Below are positions 1-63,870 of a DNA stretch of 64,000 nt, piece by piece. The position numbers were made by a program, and so were the translations under genes. This DNA comes from Pachyseris speciosa. Lineage: Eukaryota > Cnidaria > Anthozoa > Scleractinia > Pachyseridae. The stretch is taken from positions 1,015,001 to 1,079,000 of the forward strand of contig JAEMWC010000034.1 of assembly GCA_016490735.1 (NCBI GenBank), written 5' to 3'. The first letter of the stretch is position 1; every line of letters starts with the position of its first letter. The notes below the pieces were generated by a model. That model did no database searches. It was not told the DNA's origin and worked only from the letters and a program-made list of their open reading frames with translations.

Positions 1-669
1 CTCTAATCCAAGATTAAAAATTAACCAAGGAGTTTATTTCTCTATCCACAAACGTTGTTCAACGCTGATATTCTGCAAAATTTAAGATTAGAAGACGCCA
101 ATCCTAAAAAGCAAAGAGCAGCAGAAGAAGCTTTCATCCAAAAGTTAAAAACTGGAACCAAAAGTTTACGCTTATCCTGGATTAAGTTAATCGGCTTTCG
201 AACAACAAGGCCGGCCGAACTCTTTTATTTGATGTCGGTTGCGTGACGTAAACGTGACAAACGCTTGAGTTCTCCATTCCAGAAACTATGGGAAGACCGA
301 TGCTACTAAGGATTTGTAAATGACTTAACACTGAACACCGAAAATGTAGAGTTACTTTGTCAACTTCCCTCTACCCAACGATCCCACAATGCCTAACTCA
401 ACGGGAAATGTAAGCGGCTCGTGGCAGAGGTTTCTCTCGGGGAAGTAAACAAGCCGACTACGCGAAATACAAGAGACACGAACGACTTCGTACATGTTAA
501 AAGACTTGCCAGAAAGAAACCTCTGCTAGCAGGGTATGTTTGAGCGCATTAAAACGTAGTCCGCTCAAGACATACAATGTTAATTAGATTTTTAAGCAGT
601 TGAATTATGTTGTAGTCATGTTATGTAATATTTTCTTTCACTATTTCTATGTACATGTAAATTAGCACC
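1..669. other. No gene recognised (RPTP D2 intron or beyond)
   Basis: Short open frames start with TTG and have no recognisable similarity. No further D2 exon was seen. Confidence 0.6.
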
Positions 670-757
670 TCAATACTGTACTTTACTGTACTGAGCTGTG
701 CTGTGTTGTGCTGTGCTGTGTTGTCCTGCACTGCACTGCACTGCACTGTATTGTAAC
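670..757. repeat. CTGTG/CTGCA-type microsatellite
   Basis: Degenerate pentanucleotide run (CTGTACTTTACTG, GCTGTGCTGTGTTG, CACTGCACTGCACTGCACTG). Confidence 0.85.
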
Positions 758-789
758 TACGTCTAGCATCTACAATCTATAGCCAATCA

Positions 790-960
790 CCGCCCGGTTA
801 GCTCAGTTGATGTGAGCTCCAGATCTGACCACAAACCATGGTCTCACAATAACTGAAGCGATTATGTTGGCTGGGTGCTCAACGTCCGCCTCAGTTCAGA
901 TGACCGCGTCATTGCGCAGTGACGCCTCTTTCAAAACAACACATTAAACTTCGAGGGTGC
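790..960 (+). repeat. Degenerate tRNA-derived SINE-like repeat
   Basis: Begins with GCCCGGTTAGCTCAGTTG, an A-box-like tRNA head, with no good B-box. Only weak support as an old SINE; no second copy was recognised in the window. Confidence 0.3.
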
Positions 961-1033
961 GCAAAAGAAGCTAATACTGTTTGTAATGAGTACGGAACGA
1001 AGGGCCCGGTGTAGTGGCCTGTCCTAACACAAT

Positions 1034-1221
1034 TAGACTGCGAGTAGTAATTTCGGTGATGGTTTGTGAAACGGGAAAAATACACGCGAGCGCGAAATTG
1101 CGAGGAGACGCGACGCGAGGGAAGCTCCCCTCGCGTCGCGTCTCCTCCGGTGCCAATTCGCGCGCGCGCGTTTCTCCCGCCTCACAATCCATCGCCGAAA
1201 TTAGAGACTACTCGCAGTCTA
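1034..1221. mobile_element. Mutator-like fold-back MITE, copy 1
   Basis: Inverted ends TAGACTGCGAGTAGT / CTACTCGCAGTCTA, with an inner GC-rich hairpin around 1100-1145 (GAGACGCGACGCGAGG). Flanked by TAACACAAT (1025-1033) and TAACACAGT (1222-1230), an 8 of 9 match, consistent with a 9-bp target duplication. Same family as 12294-12430 and 59691-59820. Confidence 0.85.
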
Positions 1222-1397
1222 TAACACAGTAAGGGTTGGGTGGAGGTTGGGCGATGGGCTTCACCCACTTGTCCAAGGGTAAGTTGGTGCTATGCTTACT
1301 TGTGGAGCAGAAAAAGGTCCTGGCTTTACATAAGCCACAGAATTCTGCTATACCATGAACAAATTACAAACCAAAATCTTAAAAACCCGATGTTTAC

Positions 1398-53268
<51,871 letters not shown>

Positions 53269-53269
<1 letters not shown>

Positions 53270-53452
53270 AACTCTCTCGCTTGATAATCCTTCAAAATGT
53301 TCTCGCCCAGTCCATACTGATAAGCGACTCAAGGAAGAGACGTGAATCTGCTGAAACGAACGACGCAATTTCCACCTTTCTCCGCTTGATTTATGTGTCG
53401 ACTTCCTCCTGTAACAACAGCCGCCATCTTAAAAATATAAATTGTCACGTGA
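53269..53452 (-). promoter_or_regulatory. Likely promoter / 5' UTR of the RPTP gene with YY1-like site, E-box and short upstream ORFs
   Basis: Read on the minus strand, this stretch has a palindromic E-box TCACGTGA (53445-53452), a TATA-like AT run (53431-53442) and then AAGATGGCGGC (53420-53430), which matches the YY1 consensus often found at animal transcription starts. The ATG inside the YY1-like motif opens a 32-codon upstream ORF. A second ATG further on opens an ORF of 7 codons before the main start at 53269. The motifs are seen; promoter activity is inferred. Confidence 0.5.
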
Positions 53453-54094
53453 TAGCAATAAGTGAAACTCTGAAATGAACCTGAAACGACTAACACTTAC
53501 AGAACTGAAGCTGTGGGAAGAGGAAGGGAATGAAAGTTTCTTTTTTTCTTTTTAGCCGTCAGTTTCTCACTTGATCCCTGTAATAATAAACATAGATATC
53601 AAATGCTTTGTTAATTTATCTCGAACTTTACAAATTAGTGCATTTTTCCCATCTCAAGGCTACAGGCAGCCCTTTGAGAAAATCTTTCATTTCTTTTGTA
53701 ATTCAACTCGATGAAACAGTACACCTCTACATACAAACACAATGAACAGCTGATTATTTGTCATTTTTTGGCAAAGCTACTTCATTGTCTTATTTCATTC
53801 TGTCAGCCAAAAAAAGTCCCCGCCTGCAGAAAAGAAATAGCAGTCTTGCCATACAGTATCACAGTCTTGAATTTACCATTCACCTAGGTAGCTAACCTTT
53901 ATATTTGTCTTATTGTGCGAGGGAAGTCAGTGTTAACCATGCTGTTAACAAAGCGACTTGCACTTAATCATGGTCATGACAGTAGATGTTTAAAGGGGTA
54001 TTGTCACACCAGTACTTTAAAAAATTATTGCAAGAAGTACATTTTTTCTCACACGAATGGTCCATGTAACATGAGGGGGCAGACTTCAAAATAA

Positions 54095-55535
54095 TTATTT
54101 CTTGGTTGGAAAAGAAACTACAATTACAGGCCTATTTCTGTACAGGCCTATTTCTGTACTTTCTGTAATAGCTAAACTCTTTGAAAAAGCCATTTTTAAT
54201 CAGGTATATACATATTTAAATGACAATAAGCTACTTTCGAAATATCAGTCTGGCTTTAGACCTATGCACTCTACTCTTACAGCCCTTATTGATATCACAG
54301 ACAATTGGTATCTTAACATTGACGATGGTTTGACAAATGCCATTCTGTTTATTGATTTAAAAAAGGCATTTGATTCTATTGACCATGAGATCCTTCTGTC
54401 AAAATTGGAGCTGTATGGGTTTAAAGGTGCAAGTCTTAATCTTTTCCGAGACTACCTCTCTGATAGAACTCAGGTTACAGTTATAAACAACGTAAATTCT
54501 GAAACTAGCTTCATAAGTTGTGGGGTGCCTCAAGGCTCAATCCTCGGCCCCCTACTATTCCTACTGTACATTAACGATCTCCCAAACTGTAACCTTCTAT
54601 CAGATGTGAGGATGTACGCCGATGACACTAATCTTACGTTTGCCTCCAAAGACCCTGATGAGCTGTTTTCATCCCTGACTCACGATTTAGGCAATCTGCA
54701 CAAAATCTCCTTGCTCCCTAGTGAACCTAACATATGCCTTGATGGGCATTCAATTGAATGAGTCAATAGTTACAAATGCCTAGGCGTTCAGGTTGATAAA
54801 AAACCCCCGTGGGAAGCTCACATCTCCGAAGTCGTTGGTAAGGTTGCTAAAAGTACTTGCTGCCCTGAGGAGGCTAAGACCGATATGTCCCCAGAGTACC
54901 CTAGTCACAATTTACAAGTCATTGATTCTTCTGCATCTCGATTATTGCAGCGCTGTCTGGGGCTGCATCGGTAATGGCCTCAGCCAAAAACTAGAGAAAC
55001 TACAAAACAGGGTTGCACGCATAATAACAGGGTCTAGTTGGGATACCAGATCTGCCCAGATTCTTCATGCCCTTAAATGGAATAGCCTCGCTGACAGACG
55101 TGCAAAACAACTGAAATCTTTAATGTTCAAAACTGTAAATAACCTTGTACCCGAATACCTGTCTGATAAATTCGCCAGTGTTAATACCATCCACAGACAT
55201 AATCTTCGAGGTGCGCAACATAACCTGTTTATTCCGCGGCCGAACACTGAGGCCCTCAAGAAGAGTTTCGTTATAGGGGCGCAGTAACATGGAACAGTCT
55301 GTCAGCGGAGGCTAAGCAGGCCACTACTTTAGATAGTTTTTATTCCGCTATTGTACATTAGTAATTTCTTAACTTAGTTTAGCACTTCTTATAGGATTTT
55401 TTAGCAATGTCTGTAATTTAGTCTTAGCTTTTATGTACTAGGTTTAATACGCACGGCTCTTTAGAAGACCACTTTTTAGTGATAAGGATCCCGTGGATAA
55501 ATAAAGTTTATTATTATTATTATTATTATTTTATG
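54095..55535 (+). mobile_element. 5'-truncated non-LTR retrotransposon with reverse transcriptase
   Basis: The first frame (54102-54761) has PISVLSVIAKLFEKAIF, AILFIDLKKAFDSIDHEIL, CGVPQGSILGPLLFLLYIND and MYADDTNLTF, a recognisable RT palm. A deletion and stop near 54710-54761 break it. The C-terminal part continues in another frame (54793-55287: LILLHLDYCSAVWG, LQNRVARIITG). A 17-bp duplication (AGGCCTATTTCTGTAC) lies at its truncated start. The TTA trinucleotide run at 55509-55531 is its tail. Confidence 0.92.
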
Positions 55536-55734
55536 TGATTTTTGCTAGAAACAATGACAAACTTGAAAAAGTTACAGGGACTGCGGAGATCATTTGAAAG
55601 TGGTAGAGCTAAAACATCTGAACAAGTTCAAGTGGTAAAATTCATACATTATCAATGTCATCTGTAGTCTCCTACGCAGCCATTCTGTCTCATCATGCAG
55701 CACTCCTCACCACTTAGTGGTGTTGCAATCAATC

Positions 55735-55830
55735 AATAGGCCATTTTGGAATTACCTTTAGCCTCTTTTTCAAAGCGAGGCCTGGTGCACAACCATTCGT
55801 ATGGAAATGAGTTTAGTTTGCATGTGGATG

Positions 55831-55863
<33 letters not shown>

Positions 55864-55912
55864 GGACTTGCTTTGAAAAAGAGGCTTAAGGTTATTTTTG
55901 AAATGGCCTATT
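55735..55912. mobile_element. Fold-back MITE, 178 bp
   Basis: AATAGGCCATTTTGGAATTA pairs with TTTTTGAAATGGCCTATT, and GCCTCTTTTTCAAAGCGAGG with TTGCTTTGAAAAAGAGGC. CTGGTGC / GCACCAG closes the arms. Confidence 0.92.
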
Positions 55913-55914
55913 TC

Positions 55915-57455
55915 CTCCTCATCATTTGTGGCCATACACAACTGCAAATAGTTTTAATGCAACATCCCTGCTCATCTCATGATAAAGACCAATAATAATA
56001 GATAATAATCAATTGGTAATTTTACAGTATATTCAACGCGTTACCATAACGTTTAAAATTAGTGGCAAATAATCCAGTTACAATCTCTAAAATCGCCTAA
56101 TAATTCATGACCCTGAATCCCTGACAGGGCCTCATTCATTTCAAAATTCTATCTTCTGTCATGTTAATTTGCTGTTAATGTGACAGAGTGTGTTTCAGGA
56201 GGCAGGAGGCAGGAGGCAGGGGTAGAAGCGACAAGCAACAAGCAACGTAGTCCCAGAAAAAATGCCAACAACCAAAAGAAATTACCAGAAAAAGCGCGAC
56301 AGTTTGTGGCAGGGACAATTCACTTTCCATTCCTTTTTGTTTTCTTTAGGACAGTGGCATTTCTCCCTAATGAAACAAGTGGCAGACAGAGAAATAAAGA
56401 GCAACAAAGTGGCACCAGACCACCCCCTGGAAGGCCTTTTTCAGACAATAGACTTTATCCCAGAATTACAATAAAAATAACCACCACCAGCAATCATCAT
56501 CATTATTAATCACTGAACTAGATACAACATACCAGTAAACAATATAATATTTTTAATACACAACCAGTCCAGGGAAAATTTTTCACTTACAAGTGAAGTA
56601 CTTGAAACACAGAATAATAAAATGGGAAAATTGCCATTATGATTTCAAAGTGGCAGCATGTTGCAATATTGAAACAAATTTCCCAAAATTACACACTCAA
56701 AACAACATTGTCTTTTTCAAATTCAAGAATGTCCCAGTACTTCAGTGAATTATTAGAGCAATTCCACCAGCCCAAAAAGTGCTGGGCAAAAATTAATTTA
56801 AAATCCCATGGACTAAAATCGCAAGTACACATCACTTTTCATACTGTATAATATTATATCTGCAGGGGTCTATTTGAATGTATTGAATATATTTCGCTAC
56901 ACAAATAGATTTTCAATCAAGTGGTTATGAAATATACATACAATATCCTTTGTCTGTTTCCATGTTACAAAAATAAAATGAAAGTTCCTTTTAAATGATT
57001 TTTCAACTTTGGGGTTTTCATTTTTTTTAGGAATTTGTGACCCAAATACGTGTGCCCCTTGGATGACCTTCCATATTTTGCTCTCTTAAAAGAAAAGGAT
57101 ATTAATTAAGCTTAAAAAGTGCACAACAAACTGGAAATCGTTCAGGCAGAAACAGGAACTCGAAGAAGCGAAGCAAAACAAAAAGATTTGGTCCCAAAAC
57201 TACGTAATACAGACTTTCATTCAGCTCATCAACGAAATGTTAAAATAAAATCGCGTACACACAAAAGCTAAGTCTTAACTTAAAGCTTAAACATTTCATC
57301 ATGAAAACACATAAATCGCGTAAGTTAATTTGGTTAATATTTCAAAATTCCTCTCTTCTCAGCAAGCCATTCATCTCAACAGAAAAAACACTAAACTTAA
57401 GTTACGGCTATATTAGTGCGTTTTAATAAGAAATCCACATTACAATTTCAGGGGA
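55915..57455. other. Region downstream of PTTG1IP, nothing firm
   Basis: Probably contains the 3' UTR of the PTTG1IP-like gene at its right end. A 7-bp GGAGGCA run is at 56198-56220. A 109-codon plus frame (56180-56509) has no recognisable domain. Confidence 0.5.
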
Positions 57456-57459
57456 TTGT

Positions 57460-57993
57460 TTAAGAAGAGTCGTCAATTCGCTGGTAGCCAGATGAACCTC
57501 CAGGACGAAGACCATATTTCTTGCGAATTTCATCTCTTTTCACTTCCCTTTCGCTTCGTTTCTGAGCGTGAATCGCTTGCATTTCTTCTCGTTTTCGCTT
57601 CAACTTGGTATCTTCTTTGTCCATCCGCTTCTTCTTCCACTTCTGGCATCGCCGACAGCAGCAGCAATATATACAACACCCCAAAAACAGCAAGAACACA
57701 CCGACCACACTGGGGACTAAAATTATGAGAACGTTTCCCGCAATTCGACATTGGCCGTAAAACCATTTCCTGCTCGGGCAATCTTTAGGAATGATCTTCG
57801 TCCAGCCAGGATAGTTTCCACATTTGCTAGTCGAAGAACACCAGTAGCATGCTGAATGCCCGGTACAATCGCTACAGGATTTGTTGAACTTCGTGCAGTC
57901 GACTTCCCCGGCCGCTGAAGCTGGAGTCGTGAAATAAACAACGGCTGCGAAAGCCACAAACGAAATGCACAATACGCGTTGCTCAAAATTCAT
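57460..57993 (-). CDS. PTTG1IP: PTTG1IP-like protein (pituitary tumor-transforming 1 interacting protein / PBF)
   Basis: A complete 177-residue intronless frame. It starts MNFEQRVLCISFVAFAAVVY (signal peptide to about residue 28), followed by a Cys-rich PSI-like module (CTKFNKSCSDCTGHSACYWC, then KCGNYPGW and the final YGQC). Then come one transmembrane helix (VLIILVPSVVGVFLLFLGC) with a Cys cluster CCIYCCCCRRC behind it, and a highly charged C-terminal coiled coil ending in RKKYGL. This order and length match vertebrate PTTG1IP (about 180 residues), a membrane glycoprotein known to bind securin (PTTG1). The vertebrate gene has several exons while this one has none, so it is either an ancestral intron loss or a retrocopy; the intact frame argues that it works. 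It lies upstream of the RPTP gene on the same strand, with about 4 kb and a retrotransposon between. Confidence 0.9.
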   Translation of the reverse strand: MNFEQRVLCISFVAFAAVVYFTTPASAAGEVDCTKFNKSCSDCTGHSACYWCSSTSKCGNYPGWTKIIPKDCPSRKWFYGQCRIAGNVLIILVPSVVGVFLLFLGCCIYCCCCRRCQKWKKKRMDKEDTKLKRKREEMQAIHAQKRSEREVKRDEIRKKYGLRPGGSSGYQRIDDSS

Positions 57994-57999
57994 GATTAG

Positions 58000-58940
58000 A
58001 TCTCCAAGTTCGATTCTCTTTTCGATCCGCTTTTGTTATTCGATATGCCTTCTCCTCTGTCCTCTTCTTGCAAACAAACGACAGTTCTTTGCGGCCAGAG
58101 ACAAATCTCTTTCAGGATCGCCCGTCAACGTTGTGTTTACTTTCGACAAGAATGTGGATACCAGTAAGAAACAGGCGATCTCACAGAACAGTGAAGAAAA
58201 GCTTTCGTTTTAAACCTGCCTTGTGAAAATCGGCTGATATTGGTCCCGAAGTCGGTGAAATATCTTCACGAGGAATTTTCTCACAGCGAAGTGACGAGAA
58301 TACGAAAATCACAACCGTCTTCTATTCATATCGTGAGCACGCACATTATTACGTCAACTAATTCAAAACAAATTTTCACTCCACAGGGGGAGAACAAAAA
58401 CACAGAAAAGAAAAGAATTTATCAAAATAAGGGATTTATTATAAAATAAGACACAAAATGACCTTTTTGTTTAAAATCAATCGTTTAATGATATTGATAG
58501 AAATTTAGCTTTTTGTAAAGAAGAAAATCAGCAATTTTACCCTAAAGAAAACAAACTTACCCCTCCTCCCTGATGGTATTTTACGCTTCTGTTACTTTGA
58601 AACGTGAATAATTTCATGCACTATAAATAATATCAAATGGGTGGCAGAAAAAACTCTAAAACTCGTTTTTCTCTCTTCACAAATTTACATATGAAAGAAT
58701 GAAGCCTACCTGAACTGCTGAAGCCTGCTTTCGTCACTTATTATGCCTGTTAGGCACGACAGTTAGCGAATGCTGGGCATTCGTTTTTATTCCTTCCTTC
58801 ATACCCTCGTTATGAACTGTAAAATTAACACTCGTTTTTTTGTTATTTTAAGTCGTTAAAATTTTAAACTCTTTATTGTAAAGATGCCAATACTTCCCTT
58901 GTGAGAGTACGGCACAATAAAGATAAACTGTTGCTGCTAC
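58000..58940. other. Region upstream of PTTG1IP, no feature recognised
   Basis: Should contain the promoter and 5' UTR of the PTTG1IP-like gene; I could not place a start site. No other gene seen. Confidence 0.5.
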
Positions 58941-58943
58941 TGT

Positions 58944-59080
58944 TTGTTCACTCACTCACCCACTCACTCACTCACTCACTCACTCACTCACTCACTCACT
59001 CACTCACTCACTCACTCACTCACTCACTCACTCACTCACTCACTCACTCACTCACTCATTCATTCATTCATTCATTCATT
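58944..59080. repeat. CACT tetranucleotide microsatellite
   Basis: About 27 ACTC units followed by ATTC units. The Thr-His-Ser-Leu frames are artefacts. Confidence 0.97.
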
Positions 59081-59690
59081 TACTTGTTCTTTTATTTATC
59101 TGTTGAGAAATTTGGGGTTTGACCAGCCCTTGCAGTATTTCCATACATTTTATTATTTTTTGACTGGTCACGATCCATCTTTGATCCAACGTAGAGCAAG
59201 TTTGATCGTTCACGGTTTTTTGCAGGGGTTTTGGTAACCTTTAAAAAATTAAGAATGAGACGTCATGAAAGTCAGGAGCTGTGAAAGTTTATTAATTATT
59301 TCATCAAATGGGAAAAACCATTTTGGAATATGATCATATATCGCCTACCTATTTTACACCCTAGGCAATTTTTTGGCTGGCTGTTCATGTTGTAACTGCA
59401 GAAGACATTCTCAAAAGGTCTGCAGATAGAAACGGATGAAGTGAACTCCCGGTACGGCCGTCGCGATGAACAATTTTGCAAAACAGGTTTCGATCGTAAA
59501 TAAATCATGCTCCTGATCAAACTGATTACTGGGCTAGTACTACGGCTAAAGTACACTTGTAATACGGCCAATATGAAACTAGTTAAACTACTAGTCTTAG
59601 GGTAACTAGTTTATCGGCTCTTTGGCATTATAAACTATAACGTAAACCCTCAGACTGTAGTTTACTGGTTAAAATATCGCCCAAGTGCCT

Positions 59691-59820
59691 TACACTACGA
59701 GTAGTCTCTATAATTTCGACGATGGATTGTGCCGGGACGGGAGTCCTCGCAATTTCGCACGCGCACGTCTTTCTTCCGCCCCACAATTCATCGCTGAAAT
59801 TAGAGACTACTCGCAGTCTA
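59691..59820. mobile_element. Mutator-like fold-back MITE, copy 3 (oldest)
   Basis: The right end TAGAGACTACTCGCAGTCTA is intact; the left end TACACTACGAGTAGTCTCTA has changed at two or more sites. Flanking 9-mers match at only 5 of 9 bases. The inner AATTTCGACGATGGATTGTG pairs with CACAATTCATCGCTGAAATT. Confidence 0.8.
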
Positions 59821-59841
59821 CAGTTGTCCTTATACTGCATA

Positions 59842-59874
59842 TCATCATCATAATCATCATCATCATCGTCGTCG

Positions 59875-59910
<36 letters not shown>

Positions 59911-59935
59911 CCATAATCGTCATCATCATCTATTC
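59842..59935. repeat. ATC trinucleotide microsatellite
   Basis: About 30 imperfect ATC units. Confidence 0.95.
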
Positions 59936-60695
59936 TTACTATGGTTATAAAAGAAGGTGACGGTTTTTAACCTTGCCCTGATCCGCCAGATGCTCTAATT
60001 TGAACCTGATAATGACGTGAAATCAAGAAGAAACCCAGACAACGAAATATTTCGCAAGAAAAGTAACAACGTACAGAAAAGATTAAGAGGTTCTTTTCGG
60101 CGACGTTTGGGTGAGAAAACTGGGTTTGTATAACGTCATGAAATCCCAAAATGGCTGATTGCCGACAATTTTAAAGGCAAAAATATAGGAGATGTGTTTG
60201 CTTTACACTGAGGTTCAAGTATTATGTCCTTGTTTTTCAGGAACCTTGGTATTAGACTTCATCCTCAAAAATTTGATATCATCTATAACGAACTCGCGAG
60301 AAGAAGGAATTAAGGCGCCACGGCTGGTTCGTTCTTTTGTTAAGAAGGAACTGATCGTACGATTCGATTTATAGCAAGTGGATGTTCTCTTTATTTGAAT
60401 TACTAACCCCTTACATCATTTGTTATAACTGTAAAGAAAGCTTAACCAACGAGCACTACTCATCTTTTGTAAAGACTACTTTTTATAGATATAACAATTT
60501 ATTACCGCAGTGGCTGTCGAAGGTTGATTCTGAATACAATTTCAGTGGATTGTTATAATTTCTGAAAGATTTTAATGCCTTAAACCATTCGGTAAGGCAT
60601 TCCATATGGTAGCTACTAATTAATTTATACCTAGAAGAACATATCCTCTCATAAGTAATCAGTGTATATTTGATTTTGCGTTTTGCAAACGCGCG

Positions 60696-60790
60696 TGTGT
60701 CGCAGAGGTCATACGTTAAAATACCGTACAAGCCTGAATTTTTAGTACTGCTTAAGTAGTGTTCATAACTGCGATGATCATTCACATATT
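60696..60790 (+). repeat. Decayed copy of the tRNA-like repeat
   Basis: GTCGCAGAGGTCATACG, ATACCGTACAAGCCTGAA and GTAGTGTTCATAACTGCGAT match 19333-19440 in order; the T-arm is broken and the first half is missing. Confidence 0.75.
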
Positions 60791-60825
60791 CATATTTATT
60801 CAAAATATTTTGAATAAAAAATAAG

Positions 60826-61960
60826 CTTTAGTAATAGTAATAGTAACAAAATATTTATATAGCGCTCAATCCACTATTTGTCCATGGCGCTTTACATTAA
60901 AAAAGATATTTAAAAAGCCAAAAATCCTACAATATTACATCAATAAGTTAGAAATCATCAAAAAAATTAAAAATTTAAAAAGCTAGTTTAAAAAGATGTG
61001 TTTTTAAATGTCGTTTAAAAATGTCTATCGAACTACTGGATCTTAGTTCAAGTGGGATCGAGTTCCATAGTCTCGGTGCCACCACAGCAAAAGCTCTCTA
61101 GTCTAGCTTTTGGGATCGCCAGAAGGTGTTGAGAGGACGATCTTAATTTCCGTTCAGAGGTGTGGTACTTAAGTAATTCACTGATGTAGGAAGGCGCTGT
61201 TCCATTGAGAGCTTTGTAGACCAGTAGAAGAATCTTAAAAACTATACGGTAACGGACAGGTAGCCATTGAAGCTGTTTGAGGACGGGGGTTATATGATCA
61301 AATTTCCTAGTACATGTAACAACTCGAGCCGCTGTGTTTTGAATAGATTGCAATCTTGAAATTAGATGCTGTGGAAGACCATATAGCAGGGAATTACAGC
61401 TATCTAATTTCGCAGTAATAAAGGCATGAACAACAATTTTGGCACTGTCCTCGTCAATGTACTTTCTGATTTTGGCGATATTTCTTATGTGGTAATGAGA
61501 AGACTTGCAAATTGATTTTATGTGATCCTCAAAGTTAAAACACTTATCAAAGATGACGCCAAGATTACGAGCTGAGGATGATGGTACAACTGTCACATTA
61601 CCACAAAGGAGGCCTGGGACGATACCTTGAGTGATGAGAACAACCTCAGTCTTGTCTTGATTTAGTTTGAGCTTGTTGATGACCATCCAGTTATCTATAT
61701 CACGGACACATTGCTCGATAGTAGTTTTACACTCTACCATTTTATCAAGACAGTCAGTTTTAAATGGCGCATAGAGCTGGGTGTCGTCAGCGTAAAAATG
61801 ATACTCTAAGTTCTAACGCTTAATAATGTCAGCAAGAGGAGAGGTATATAGTAGGTATAAAAGAGGGCCAAGGACAGATCCGTGCGGGACGCCACGTTCC
61901 AAGAGATGTTGAGCGTTCGAAAACAAATCGTTAGAAAAATAATCAATGCTTTATAATTTT
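60826..61960 (-). mobile_element. 5'-truncated non-LTR retrotransposon (CR1/L2-like reverse transcriptase)
   Basis: Minus frames read LLERGVPHGSVLGPLLYLLY, then after a stop at about 61815 EYHFYADDTQLYAPFKTDC, LKLNQDKTEVVLI, ARNLGVIFDKCFNFEDHIK and the C-terminal LPVRYRIVFKILLLVYKALN. The RT catalytic YADD is present but the frame has one stop. The 3' tail is a TTACTA repeat (60826-60850). Confidence 0.9.
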
Positions 61961-61964
61961 ATCG

Positions 61965-62765
61965 AATTTTGTCGTTGTTGAGATAACCAGTTAGCAACTA
62001 CATGCAAACGACAAACGCTCCTCGGTAAAAGTTTCTTTTGACTTCTTCCCGCAACTAGATGAGTAGAGATCACCAACACGCCACGTTCCTGAACAAAGAT
62101 CTTCTCCATTCTGAGTTTTAGAAAGAACACGAATTAAAGGCACCAGAACATTTCTCTTCTCCCAGTCTCAAAGCGCCATAATTTTGGGAAAGCCTTCTAT
62201 ACGTGTTGCTAATGGTAATCGGAGGGTATGATTTAATTACCAAAGAATAAATGAATTCTAAGAAATTGCGAAGAATGAGTAAGTTGCTGTCAGAAACCGG
62301 TAATTATTTATCGCTTGGTGGGAGGGGGGACGGGGATTTGCCGGGGGATCCAGTGGTTTTCTGAAGAACTGAGACAATTGGGAATCAGCCATAATCGAGG
62401 ATGGGGGCGGAAGACAAAATGAGAATTGATAACATAAACCACGTCAGTTCATTACCTCCTTTTAACAAAGATACGGTATCCCTTTTTCATGTTTTGGCTT
62501 CCTATCTCCGTATAGGCAGATCTAACAAGATCAGTGCTTGTACATATGTGGCTTACAAATGTTTGACTTCTACAGGTATTTCAAATGTAAACTAACATGC
62601 TTCAAATTCATCAGAGATTCATTTAAGTGTCAATAGAAGCGTCCGTTACGCAAGGACGAATGATACAGTACTATTAAAAACAATAACAACAGAAACATAT
62701 CATAACAACAGAAATTTATATACCAAAAATGCGTTTATTTTGGTGTGACTGCTTCCCTAACATGT
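61965..62765. other. Intergenic sequence, nothing recognised
   Basis: A short G-rich stretch (GGTGGGAGGGGGGACGGGGA, about 62318) but no supported gene or repeat. Confidence 0.55.
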
Positions 62766-62769
62766 TCTT

Positions 62770-63870
62770 CCCCTAAATCTTCCTCGGCAGACTCTTGGAC
62801 AGCCGCCTCCACTGACTCTTGGACATCCCCCTCCACTGACTCTTGGACAGCCCCTTCACTGACCATTGGACAGCCCCTTTCACTGACTATTGGATAGCCC
62901 CCTCCACTGACTCTTGGGCAGGCTGCTCCACTGAATCTTGGACGGCCCCCTTTAGTGACTCTTGGACAGGCCCTTCCAATGGCTCTAAAGCAGGCTTCTC
63001 CACTAACTCCTGGACGGCCCCCTTCATTGACTCTTGGACAGCCCCCTCAAATGACTCTTGGACAGCCCCATTCACTGACGATTGGACAGGCCCCTCCACT
63101 GACTGTTAAGCAGGCTTCTCCACTGACTCTTGGACGGCCCCCTTCACTGACTCTTGCACAGCCTCCTTCACTGACTATTGGACAGGCACCTCCACTGACT
63201 CTGAGGCAGGTTGCTCCACTGACTCTTGGACAGGTCGCTCCACCGACTCTTGGATAGGCTGCTCCACTAACTGTTGGAAAGATTGCTTCACTGACTCTTG
63301 GGCAGGCTGTTCCACTGACTCTTGGACAGGTTACTTCACTGACTCTTGGACATATTGCTTCACTGACTCTTGGACAGGTTGCTCCACTGACTCTTGGATA
63401 GATTGCTTCCCTGACTCTTGGGCAGGCTTCTTCACTGACTCTTGGACAGTCCCCTCTACTGACTCTTGGGCAGCCTCCTCCAATGACGTTTGGACGGCCC
63501 CCTCCACTGACTCTTCGACGGCCCCCTCCACCGACTCTTGGGTAGGCCGCTCCATTGACTCTTCGGCAGGCTGCTCTACTGACTCTTGGGCGCGCTGCAC
63601 CATTGACTCCTGGACAGGCTGCTTCACTGACTCTCGGGCTGCCTGGTCCACTGACTCTTCGGTAGGCTGCACCACTGACTCTTGGGTAGACCGCTCCACT
63701 GACTCTTTGGCAGACTGCTCCACTGACTCTTGGGCTGGCTGGTCCACTGACTCTTCGGCAAGCTGCTCCACTGACTCTTGGGTAGGCTGCTCCACTGACT
63801 CTTAGACATTGGACGGCCCACTCCACTGACTCTTGGACAGCCCCCTCAAATAACCCTTAAACAGCCCCCT
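62770..63870. repeat. 30-bp minisatellite, about 36 units
   Basis: Units of the form CCACTGACTCTTGGACAGCC plus about 10 bases, with substitutions. Because 30 is a multiple of 3, each frame repeats every 10 residues. One minus frame gives QESVEQPAQESVE-type repeats but is broken by stops near 63331, 63175 and 63107; a second minus frame stays open for 259 codons with RVSGAAYP repeats. No splice or start context supports either as a gene. Confidence 0.93.

Noticed and set aside
58901..59237. Thr-His-Ser-Leu repeat frames
   Set aside because: CACT tetranucleotide microsatellite.
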